A stretch of 64,000 bases of DNA from Diogma glabrata. Its lineage: Eukaryota; Arthropoda; Insecta; Diptera; Cylindrotomidae. Positions 34,207 through 43,313 of the stretch are shown piece after piece. The notes beneath the pieces were generated by a model that was not told the origin of the DNA, searched no databases, and saw only the letters and a program-made list of their open reading frames with translations. The DNA lies in contig OY856186.1 in assembly GCA_963693315.1 (NCBI GenBank), positions 281,164,346 to 281,228,345 of the forward strand, in the 5' to 3' direction. Made by a program: the position numbers and the translations under genes. How positions within the stretch are numbered: the first letter of the stretch is position 1; each line of letters begins with the position of its first letter.

Positions 34207-35418
34207 TCAGTCTATATGAGTGTTTTGGCAGTCTATGTTCTCAGGTAGAACAGCTTGACATTCACAGAAACTGATACATGGAATTGCATTATGTTTGCAT
34301 TCACAACTTTGTCTTGCGCACTTCTTGCATTTGCAGCCTAGTATAAGGTCGTCTGGTAGAATTTTTCTATCATTTGAAGGAAGGAGTAGTCCATCTAGAG
34401 AGTACTCATAGCCATATTGGAGGGGATCCAGTTTACTTGGTCTCTCCAGGCATGTTGTATGCATATGGGTTATGTAGAATGCTCTTTGGATGTGACTGGT
34501 GATTTCTCTACTTGTTGGAGGAAGATCTTGCAAGGCAGTAGCTTTACTGTGATGATATAGCCAATATCGTAGTTCGTCTAAAGTTTTGAACTGAAAGTCC
34601 TTCTTAAATAGTTGAACAATGTACGATTCAGCATTTGCTGAACATTCTTCTCCATAATTTGCACTCCTTCCAAACCCGGTAAGATACATCACGGGATTTG
34701 CTTTTAGCGCAGCAGATTTGGTACCAACTTTACTTGTGTTGTTGCAACCGCTTATAGCATGCACAGATGGCAGAATGCGGCAAACATCAGAGCCTAATTT
34801 TCCACACAAAGTGTGCACAGGAATGTGCCGAACTGAATTACCAACACCTGCCCGAATCCAAACTTCCTCCAGTCCTTGTTCATTTAAAACATTCCAGTAA
34901 TAAATTAGGAGAACCAAAACGTCTGTGTCCGAAGACAGCACAACAATTCTTTTATAACCTGCTCTTGCAGCATGCATCACATGGGGTATGATACGTAAAT
35001 CAGCTTCTTCGATGTCATAACATAGCTCAGGAAGTTGTACTATGCTGTTCTGGAAACTAACTGCAGGAGTGGGAGCATCACCGCCTGTACCACTCATTAC
35101 AACTGTAGCATGAGGGAACTTTGTATTTGCTTCAGAGATGATGCGTTCTTTCAAAAAAACCTTTAACTTTGTCTTGTTACTACTTGAAGGCCAGAATGTG
35201 TTTAGGTTTTTGGGCAGAGGAACATTAGCTGCTATGGAGTGGATGTGTATTGGTGTTGTTTTTGTACGACGAAGTCTTTCAGCATCTTTCACAGATCCTG
35301 CAACATATGTATCGAAGATAAAATCCATCCTTGTAGCACTGCAAGCCCTGCAAGAAACGCCATTGCTGACTTCCTTTGCTACAGCAACCCGTAATCTGTC
35401 TTCATAATGTTCCATCAA
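34207..35418 (-). CDS. PIN/XPG-like nuclease-fold protein with C-terminal CXC-type cysteine cluster
   Basis: 403-aa ORF from its first ATG. The frame stays open upstream to a good splice acceptor (ttttgctatcag, exon edge about 35479), so this is probably a terminal exon and the true N-terminus is missing. Residues 31-51 (MDFIFDTYVAGSVKDAERLR), 136-171 (IEEADLRIIPHVMHA then VVLSSDTDVLVLL) and 218-235 (SVHAISGCNNTSKVGTK) match a large family of uncharacterised invertebrate proteins with a PIN/XPG-like nuclease fold. Acidic positions E137, E138, D140, D164 and D166 could bind metal. Where such folds usually have Gly-Cys/Ser-Asp, this has GCNN, so a key aspartate may be lost. Residues 362-387 form a C-x-C-x2-C-x4-C-x-C-x6-C-x3-C-x-C cluster. 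It sits between long TIRs. Confidence 0.6.
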   Translation of the reverse strand: MMEHYEDRLRVAVAKEVSNGVSCRACSATRMDFIFDTYVAGSVKDAERLRRTKTTPIHIHSIAANVPLPKNLNTFWPSSSNKTKLKVFLKERIISEANTKFPHATVVMSGTGGDAPTPAVSFQNSIVQLPELCYDIEEADLRIIPHVMHAARAGYKRIVVLSSDTDVLVLLIYYWNVLNEQGLEEVWIRAGVGNSVRHIPVHTLCGKLGSDVCRILPSVHAISGCNNTSKVGTKSAALKANPVMYLTGFGRSANYGEECSANAESYIVQLFKKDFQFKTLDELRYWLYHHSKATALQDLPPTSREITSHIQRAFYITHMHTTCLERPSKLDPLQYGYEYSLDGLLLPSNDRKILPDDLILGCKCKKCARQSCECKHNAIPCISFCECQAVLPENIDCQNTHID

Positions 35419-35724
35419 TAATATTTTTATTTCCTTATTTGTGAACTGTGCCGAAGTTACCAGTTCATTAGCCTTATCCCTGATAGCAAAAATTAAACGA
35501 TAAAAAAAAATAAGCGAAACAACAAACGAACAAAATAAGAAATTTAAATTTCAATATTTTCAATTTCGTTTATGATTTGATTCCGGAGTGAATAGATGTA
35601 TTTTTTTGGATTTAATTTATTTCAGGCTTAAAAAAATATTTCTGTTTAAATTCATTTTTAACTTTCTTTTTTTCGGAAAATTAAAAATGAAATTCATTCA
35701 TAGGGAACGATTTAATAGTATATT

Positions 35725-36500
35725 ATATACCGAGGTGATAAAGTAAATTTTCTACATTGAGGTGGATATTATTAAGCACCGAAATGGAGAAAATTTACTT
35801 CACCGAGGTTTATATACTATTTCTTTTACTACTTGATATAAAAAATGCACTAAAACTCTTAATTATTCACAAGATAAAATGTCAATTAATAAGCAAATGG
35901 TGAATAAATAAAAATTTTGATTTGGTGAAACATTTTTTATCATATCATTGGATTGCGTATTGGATATTTATTATTCTGGGCTGCTTAGTTAGAAATTTAT
36001 TTTCAATGAATTTTCTTAAAACTATATAAAAATCACATATGCTTTGCATTAAAAATATAGCTTTTATTTATTTTTAACATGAAATTAAAAATCTATTCAA
36101 TATTGTTGAGCCAAATTTAGAATTTTTTTAGTCTACAACTCACAACTAAACTAAAATTCAACAGAATTCTGTTTAACACGAATTAAAATTTCAAATAAAC
36201 TAACCTATAGTTGCAAAGAAGTTTTTGCATTCATTCATTATGTATTATTATTAAAATAAAATCAAAACGCTTATTATTTTTTAATTTATTATTATTATTT
36301 TAGGAAGAAACTAAAAAAATTCAAAGATGAACTCAGCTAACAAACGAACAAAAATTATATTTTCATTATTTACGAAGGTGCTAAAATACTTATTATTAGG
36401 TGTGGGGAATAATTATTAGTAACCATAGCTGAAAAAAATAACTTTTGTCTTGGGTTTTTGAGTAAATAACTGAAATTTCTCATGCAAGTAGTAAAAAAAA
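35725..36500. repeat. MITE-like dispersed repeat (copy 2)
   Basis: Matches 8790-9510. It begins with the palindrome accgaggtgataaagtaaat ... acttcaccgaggtttata. The main part is bounded by TTTTACTACTTG / CAAGTAGTAAAA. Copy 2 carries ~100 bp near 36203-36302 (ttgcaaagaagtttttgcat onward) not seen in copy 1, and lacks copy 1's central palindrome. Confidence 0.75.
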
Positions 36501-36552
36501 GAAATTATTTTAAGTTTCCTTTCTTATGCATCTTAACCTTTATTTTAAATTA

Positions 36553-36813
36553 ATTTTTTGATGCTAAAAATATGTTCTCCTAATCAGTAGCTTTCATTAG
36601 ATACCCATATTGCAATGGTTTAGCACAACTTTTGGAAGAGCCTATTATATCCATGAACCGGTAATACTCATAACTTATGACGTCATTTTCTGAAATCCGG
36701 CCAGGACCCCAGATGTCTACCCAATTTTTTTTTTATGTCCTGATAGTATATTAAAATATTCCGCAGGGTAACCCTCTATACATAACTATCCTTACACAAC
36801 CACCCTCAGCCAC
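36553..36813 (-). repeat. Terminal inverted repeat, right
   Basis: Inverse of 33688-33965. Confidence 0.85.
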
Positions 36814-36888
36814 AGGACTACTAGCTAATGTAATTATTTCTAATGTAGTTTTTTAATGTAATTTTGCTAATGTGGGCGCGTCTGATTT

Positions 36889-36945
36889 GACTGAGGCAAC
36901 TGAAAAACAACAAAAATTGCATACAATTTTTTAGTTGCTCCAGTC
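36889..36945. other. Compact hairpin
   Basis: GACTGAGGCAACTGAAAAA pairs with TTTTTTAGTTGCTCCAGTC across a loop of about 19 bases with few mismatches. It could be a small structured RNA or a foldback scar; nothing else supports either. The stretch 36946-37979 is AT-rich without a gene. Confidence 0.35.
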
Positions 36946-37979
36946 GGGTCGAAAGCGGCTTATACTTGCGGATAGTTTCGTTTTTCTGTTTTTAAGTCTC
37001 CTGAGGATAGTCAATGAAATGAAGGAGTAATTTTTTTCTTTAATTTTATACTTTAAGATTTAATGTTTTTGGTTATTATTATTTTTCGAACTATTTGAAT
37101 TAAACTAGGCACTTTATTAATGTTTATCTTGTTGTTAATAGTAACTTGAATTTATATAAAATCAACTTTATACTTAAAAATGTAAATATTTGATTTAACT
37201 TGTACAAATCAAAAAATCAACATGTAGCTATATTTTGTAATATTGAAGCAGCATATAACTGGGTAACTGTTTGCTGCTCTTGCCAAATAAATAAAATTAA
37301 ATAAACAAAGATGCAACAACAACTCAACGATCAACCAATTACCCACCAGTCCAAACATGATGAATTGTTAAAAATTGTTTCACAACTTTTAAATAATTTT
37401 TCGCAAACTTATTGTACAGTTTATTATTGTTAATTAGTAATTAATATATAATGTTTTTATATCCTTCGTATGATATATACCCAAAACGTTTGCTTTGCTA
37501 TAAATGGTCTCGGAACGGAACGCAGATCGTACCTTTTAGCTCTCGTTTCGTGGGCATGTTTTAATTCTGTATGACATTTTCTTGAGTGTATGAAAGTTTA
37601 TCAAATGAAAAGCAAATATTTGAATCAAATTACAATCCTGCAATCGCCCGAAGAAGTTCGTAGGTGGACCCGCGGGATCTTAAATGTGTCCAAATATTAA
37701 AAAGCTGCGAAAAAACTCAATCGATTAATGTTTGGGATGTTGTTCGATTATACCAGTTGTGTTGCCATTTCTTAAGGTAGAATTAAAAAGCGAACAATTG
37801 TAATGAAGCTGTTATTCAATCTTCGTGATTTGGAGCCGCACTATTTTCCTACACGCATTAAATTTACACTAGGAATCACCCAGTGGCCGAAATTCGGCCA
37901 TTGTAAATAGAAATTATAAAAAGACCTCCCAACAAAATAGCTACAACACATTATTTCAGAGTTGGATTAATTGATATAA

Positions 37980-38490
37980 TTGATTTTGAATTGTGAAACA
38001 AATGACTTTTAGAAAAAAAAAAACAAAATAGAAGAACAAAAAACTCAAAAAACACAACTATCACATTTTTGCCATTTTTCTAAAAAAATCGTCAGAATTA
38101 AAAAAAAAACATTTTTCGCCACATCTACTACTCAAGACCTTTCCTACGATATGCATATTGCCACACTTTTGATGGAGCAAATATTTTAAAATTGTTCCAA
38201 ATAAATATTGCTTACGTATTTATAAAAAGAAAGATATAGGTCGATTTTGAATTGTGAAACAAATATTTTGATAAAAAAACAAAAGAACCAAATAAAAAAC
38301 TCAGAAAACAAAACTATCACATTTTTGCCATTTTTTCTGAAAAAATCGTCAAAATTCAAAAAAAAGTATTTTTTGGCAAAACTAATACTCAAGACCTTTC
38401 CTATAATATACATATTGCCAGACTTTTGATGGAGCAAATATTTTAAAATTGTACCGCAAAAATTATGCTTGCGTATTTATATATAGATAG
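37980..38490 (+). repeat. ~259-bp tandem duplication
   Basis: attttgaattgtgaaacaaa starts at 37981 and 38240. Both copies continue through aactatcacatttttgccat, then a ctcaagacctttcct block, and tttgatggagcaaatatttt. Short A-runs vary. No coding potential. Confidence 0.8.
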
Positions 38491-38697
38491 ATTAATTGAA
38501 ACTTTCGTAGTTGTTTTCGCTCTTTTCAAACATATTTTATTGCATTCATTTCGCAATCAATATTTTTTCATAAATCTTTTCTAATTTTGATATGAGTTAG
38601 TTGTGCAAACTCTTTAGTGGGTACCAAAACTTAACGAAAGAAAATACCCAAGAAACAAACTTATCGTTTTGTTATTGTTTGTAAACGGCCGTTAATC

Positions 38698-38735
38698 TAC
38701 TATAAATAGATGCCAGCAGATGGCTTCTCTCACTG
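38698..38735 (+). promoter_or_regulatory. Candidate TATA/initiator core promoter
   Basis: TATAAATA at 38701-38708 is followed 29 bp later by TCACTG (38730-38735), matching the arthropod initiator with its A at the usual distance. A TTCGTGAA pair, like two heat-shock-element half sites, lies near 38752. No coding sequence is recognisable downstream before the (TA)n and the LINE block, so the promoter may be orphaned or belong to a mobile element. Confidence 0.35.
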
Positions 38736-39121
38736 ATGTGTCTGACAATTCTTTCGTGAACATCGACATATGAAGTTTTTTCTGACTTCACGTTTTGATT
38801 GTCATAAATTTAAGTCGTAAAGTTCTTAATTGTTTTGAGTTTACCATTAACCAGTTCTATTGGTTCAGTCTTCGTGTAGTTTCAATTACTAGCTCAAATT
38901 TTGATGAAAAAAAAAGATTTATATGTGTGTGACAATTAGTTTGAATTAAGAAAAAATTTTATATATGTGTGTACTGTAAACCAACAGGGCGCAGATTTTT
39001 GTGTCCGGTTGCAAAAAGAAAATTAAAATTAGAAATAATAAAAAAAAAATGTATTATCCGTTTGTGTTGTAAGAAGAAATGTTAACCAAAAAAATAAAGT
39101 AAATAAGAAAAAAATATTATA

Positions 39122-39298
<177 letters not shown>

Positions 39299-39403
39299 CA
39301 GGCTGGTTTGTTTTTTGTGTTGTTCTCGAACTTAATTAAGGTATACTGTTAGCTCAAATCTATGTTCTAGTATAGTCATTTTTTTTTTTTGAGAACACTG
39401 TTT

Positions 39404-39408
<5 letters not shown>

Positions 39409-39478
<70 letters not shown>
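39409..39478. repeat. (TG)n microsatellite at the 3' end of R1-like copy 1
   Basis: 35 TG units. On the LINE strand it is (CA)n directly following the element's A-rich 3' tail. Confidence 0.97.
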
Positions 39479-39482
<4 letters not shown>

Positions 39483-39680
39483 TTGTTTGTTTTTTTGTTT
39501 CACGTAGGAAGATGGAAAGTTTCAAAAAGGTCAGGAACCCGACTTTCCGAACATTACACGCGGATTTTTACCGGGTAAAACCATCTCCCTTGCTCTTGTT
39601 GTCCTGTTGTATCCCTGCGGTACCACCAATTAAGGCATTCCTTCGCAGGGCAGGGGTTGAGTGTAGTACTCTCTCGATTA

Positions 39681-41716
39681 TTATGTGTTGTCGTGGTTTC
39701 GCTGTGTAGTGTGGAGCATGGCTGCTCTTCGTTCGTCTTGTCTCAGTCGTTTCATCATACTTGTGATGATCTCATTCGCTATGTCCCAGTTGTCTTTTGA
39801 GCTCAGCATAAATTGCATGAGGCTATGCGGAGTGATTGACTCTCCCATATGCTGCTCAATAAGTCTTCTCAAATGTGCAAACCTTCCGCATTCGATTAGC
39901 ACGTGCTCAGCGTTCTCGGCCTTACCCTCACAGTAGAGACAGTATGGATCCGTTACGTGCTTATACTTGTATAAGTACTCACGGAAACATCCATGGCCTG
40001 AGATCATTTGCGTCAAATGATGGTTGACATCACCGTGTTTTCTTGATGTCCATGTTTTTATGTCAGGGATCATCACATAGGTCCATCGTTCGTTGGTGGA
40101 AGCTTCCCATTTCGCTTGCCATTCTATATGACTGTCCATGTTGAAGTCTTCAGGTGTTCGTCGGTCCCTATCATTTCGTGTTGCTATACGCAGAGCCGAT
40201 ACCTCTTTTGCTGCAATATCAATCGGCATCCTACTCGCAATAACATTTACAGCCTCGTCAGACACCGTGCGAAAAGCACAGCAAATGCGCAACGACGTCA
40301 GTCTGTAGGCCGTTTTGATAGGTCTAACATAAGATGGCGTTTCCACCGCTGAGGCCCATATGGGTGCCGCATACATCAATATTGATGTTGTAACGCTACC
40401 GAGAAGCTGTCTGATCGGTTGTCTAGGGCCGCCAATGTTTGGCATTAGCCTTGCAAGAGCAGCCCCCACTCGTTTGGCTTTGTCACCAGCGTACATCAAG
40501 TGGTCTCTAAAGTTGAGTCTGTGGTCTAGAACGACTCCAAGATACTTCAGGTGCTGGCCAGATTTTATGATCTGTCGATACTTTCCACCACTTTTCTGCT
40601 ACTCATTAGTACGGCTTCCGTTTTGTGATCGGCCAACTCTAGTCCTTTGCTGTTCAGCCATGCTCTAACGCTGGTTATGGTCTGGTTACAGTTGCTTGTA
40701 ATGTCCGTAAGGTTTTTGGCTACGACAACTATGGCAATGTCGTCTGCATAGCCGATAATCGTTGTTTGTGCCGGCACACGTACTCTGAGAACACCATCGT
40801 ACATGATGTTCCACAGCAGGGGTCCAAGGACCGATCCTTGGGGTACTCCTCCTGTTATATTGTACTTCTTAGGACCTGTTTCGGTATCATAGACCAGAGT
40901 TCTTCCCGTGAAGTAGCTGGCTATTATACGTAGCAGGTAGTCAGGTACATGCAGTTCGTCTAGGGCTCTCATGATTTGGTTCCAGTTGGCAGAGTTAAAG
41001 GCGTTTTTAACATCCAGAGTGACAACAGCACAATACTGTTTATCACCTTCTAGCCATCTTTTACCACTCAAAGCTTTATGCGCTATCTCACATACTGCAG
41101 ATATTGCATCAACGGTAGAGCGCTTCTTTCTGAAACCAAACTGCCGGTCAGAAAGGCCCCACTCGCCTTCAGTATGTTGCTCAAGTCGAGTACCAATAAT
41201 TCTCTCAAAGATCTTTCCAGTTGTGTCCAGCATGCACAGTGGGCGGTAGGACGAGGGTTCTTCTGGTGGCTTGTCACCTTTCGGTATAAGCACAAGGCGT
41301 TGGCGCTTCCATTCCTCAGGAAATATCCCTTCTTTTAGGCACGCAGTGTAGATATTTTCGAATACATTTGGCTTCTTCTTTATCGCTGTTTTTAAGACGA
41401 TATTTGGGATGCCGTCTAGACCGGGCGTGCTATTAACGGTTAATCTGAGCAACGCGTTTAGGACCTCTTCGGTGGTGACAGCCGAAATTGTATTTTCGTC
41501 AATTTGCAGCTCACGAGGTAGGGAGAAGTCAACGTGGTGTGGAAAAAGGCCGGACACAATTCCAGCCATTATATCTGGGCACACTGGTGCAGCTGATTGA
41601 ACACCCTTGAGTTTAGTAAGCACAATTTTGTACGCACTTCCCCAGGGGTTATTCTGAACTTCATCTATAAGACACTGGAATGATCTGCTCTTACTATTAG
41701 CAATTGCTTTCCGCAA
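39681..41716 (-). pseudogene. R1-clade ORF2: reverse transcriptase and C-terminal CCHC (copy 1)
   Basis: 41716-40565 gives the RT: NSTPGLDGIPNIVLKTAIKK, then PSSYRPLCMLDTTGKIFERI, then QFGFRKKRSTVDAI, then VTLDVKNAFNSANW, then GGVPQGSVLGPLLWNIMYDG, and the catalytic GYADDIAIVV. A one-base frame break near 40567 separates this from the rest (40499-39681), which holds the thumb/C-terminal region and a CCHC-type motif (CLYCEGKAENAEHVLIECGR). The identical break occurs in copy 2. Upstream, an Arg codon has become TGA at about 41778 (copy 2 still has CGA), a CpG-type decay. It would make an endonuclease/RT if intact. Confidence 0.88.
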
Positions 41717-41776
41717 TTCTTTCCGCTTTTCGCGAAAATCATTTTGGAACTGCTCATAGTGCTCATGATTTCTCCT

Positions 41777-42150
41777 TCATGTACATTTCCTCCGGAGTTT
41801 GAGGCACTCTTTTCTCAGACGGGAAATGTTTTCGGTCCACCAGAAGACTGGGGACCGTCCATTACCGTTGCTTTTACGCGGCATAGATGCATCACAGGTG
41901 CTTTTAAGATATCTCGCAATAAATTCTGCTCCTATCTTGGCACCACTCTCCGGTATTGGCATGCATTCAACCATGTAGTCCAACATCTCCGTGTCCAACT
42001 CTTTGATTTTCCACACATTTTGCTGCGCCTTCCGCTTGACTTGGCGCCTTTCAAACCGCTGTGGGGGTTGGGTTTCAAATATAATAGCACGATGATCACT
42101 ATGCGTATACAAATCAGATACCCTCCATTGTGCTCCTCTCGAGAGTGTCC
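41777..42150 (-). pseudogene. R1-clade endonuclease-to-RT linker (copy 1)
   Basis: The frame 42112-41777 reads MYTHSDHRAIIFETQPPQRF onward, the end of the apurinic-type endonuclease with its conserved SDH triad motif, plus linker. It is cut at 42150 by the hAT derivative and resumes at 42980. It is open except for the TGA noted at the RT junction. Confidence 0.8.
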
Positions 42151-42971
42151 TAGGGATGGAAACGTCGATTCCGATTCTACTCGAGAATCGACTTTTCTGT
42201 TAAAATAATCGATTATAAAGAATCGAGTTTTAATTTTCAAAGTCGATCAAGGATCGATTCTTAGTATTCGACTTTTAATTTATTTATAAATTTAGTACTA
42301 TAGTCATACACAGTAATTTAGTCGTATTCGATTTTTTATTTATTTACAAATTTAGTACTATAGTCATACACAGTTGACAGTAATTTAGTCAATCCTAAGT
42401 GGTGGTGACGTGGTGTTAGACACAATAATATTTATAACCTTATATTTAATATTAAACTAATTTCTTTCTAATATTAATAATTATATTTATACACGATTAT
42501 ACGAAATAGCACCGAGTGATGTGTGGATTTATTATAAAAAAAGTGAAGAACGGCTCAAAGGTTAAATGTCATGAATGTGGTAAACACTTTAAATTTAACA
42601 ATAGTAGCAACATCAACTCCATTTGAGCGTTTATTTTCACATACTGGTCTGAATGCAAATCAGATTCGAAGTAGACTACCGCCTGATCATTTGAATATGC
42701 TAGTATTCTTAAGATCAGTTGCAGAAAATTTGTGGTTTTCATAAAATGATTGTTTAAATTTTTTTTCAGTTTATTTTGAATAAATGTATGAAATAATATA
42801 TGAAATATACATTTGAATTTAATTCTATTAAAGCTAGTTTTTCTAACATAGAAATCGATTAAAATCGAAAGAATCGACTTTTTCAGTCGGAGAATCGATT
42901 CTTGGAATCGAAATTTATAAAATAAAAGTTGGAATCGAGAATCGACTTTTTTATAAATCTTTCCATCCCTA
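42151..42971 (-). mobile_element. hAT deletion derivative, 821 bp, 8-bp target duplication
   Basis: Starts TAGGGATGGAAA and ends with its inverse TTTCCATCCCTA. It is flanked by exact GAGTGTCC (42143-42150 and 42972-42979). Copy 2 of the LINE carries the same site once at 45775-45782, giving an unoccupied site. Internal palindromic runs of tcgattctcga/agaatcgact type lie near both ends. It retains scraps of transposase on the plus strand (42510-42720). The strand of the mobile element as a whole is arbitrary. Confidence 0.93.
42510..42720 (+). pseudogene. hAT transposase scraps: BED finger fused to C-terminal dimerisation block
   Basis: APSDVWIYYKKSEERLKG, then (shifted frame) KCHECGKHFKFNN, is the start of a BED-type zinc finger. 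About 10 codons later TSTPFERLFSHTGLNANQIR then SRLPPDHLNMLVFL is the hAT C-terminal dimerisation block. In a full transposase several hundred residues separate these, so the catalytic core was deleted. Non-functional. Confidence 0.75.
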
Positions 42972-42979
42972 GAGTGTCC

Positions 42980-43093
42980 CACTTGCAAAAGTGCTATCTA
43001 TAATTTAACTTGCTTCTCCTTTATTATATGTCTCTGTGGTACCATGGTTGAGCAGTACCAGATCAAGTCTGGCAAATGCCTCAAGTAATGCCC
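42980..43093 (-). pseudogene. R1-clade endonuclease fragment (copy 1, 5' part)
   Basis: Matches 45783-45896 in copy 2, encoding part of the LDLVLLNHGTTETYNKGEAS section. It ends at the microsatellite, marking the 5' truncation of copy 1. Confidence 0.8.
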
Positions 43094-43098
43094 GTGTG

Positions 43099-43112
<14 letters not shown>
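43094..43112. repeat. (GT)n microsatellite between the two R1-like copies
   Basis: About ten GT units between the 5' end of copy 1 and the T-run (poly(A) on the other strand) at 43113-43130 that ends copy 2. Confidence 0.95.
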
Positions 43113-43129
<17 letters not shown>

Positions 43130-43313
43130 TGTTTTTCGTAGGAAGATGAAACGTTTCAAAAATCCACCTGGAACCCGACTTTCCAGGCGACCGCGGGTTC
43201 TTACCGGGTAAAAACATCTCCCTTGCTCTTGTAGTCCTGTTGTATCCCTGCGGTACCACCAATTAAGGCATTCCTTCGCAGGGCAGGGGTTGAGTGTAGT
43301 ACTCTCTCGATTA

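Larger units (their letters stand above)
33688..36813 (-). mobile_element. TIR element of 3.1 kb carrying a PIN/XPG-like protein gene
   Basis: Terminal inverted repeats of about 270 bp (33688-33965 and 36553-36813) begin GTGGCTGAGGGTGGTTGTGT and stay similar through caaaagttgtgctaaaccat. Between them lie one long ORF on the minus strand (34207-35418) and a copy of the MITE-like repeat seen at 8790-9510. No exact target duplication was found, and the flanks diverge directly outside GTGGC. No known transposase is present in the interior. It may be a deletion derivative of a larger element, or a cargo-type element. Superfamily not established. Confidence 0.75.
39479..43093 (-). mobile_element. 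R1-clade LINE, copy 1, in a CA microsatellite
   Basis: The minus-strand element has its 3' end at 39479, joined to (TG)35 on the plus strand, and its 5'-truncated end at about 43093, joined to (GT)n at 43094-43112. An 821-bp hAT derivative (42151-42971) splits its endonuclease region. It is nearly identical to copy 2. R1-clade families that insert specifically into AC-type microsatellites are known, and both ends here fit that habit. Confidence 0.88.

Noticed and set aside
36889..36945. microRNA precursor
   Set aside because: The stem is only ~19 bp with a short loop and there is no conservation or expression evidence; kept only as a hairpin.
39389..39709. 106-codon frame with a Cys-Val run
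   Set aside because: It is produced by the (TG)35 tract plus antisense LINE 3' UTR.
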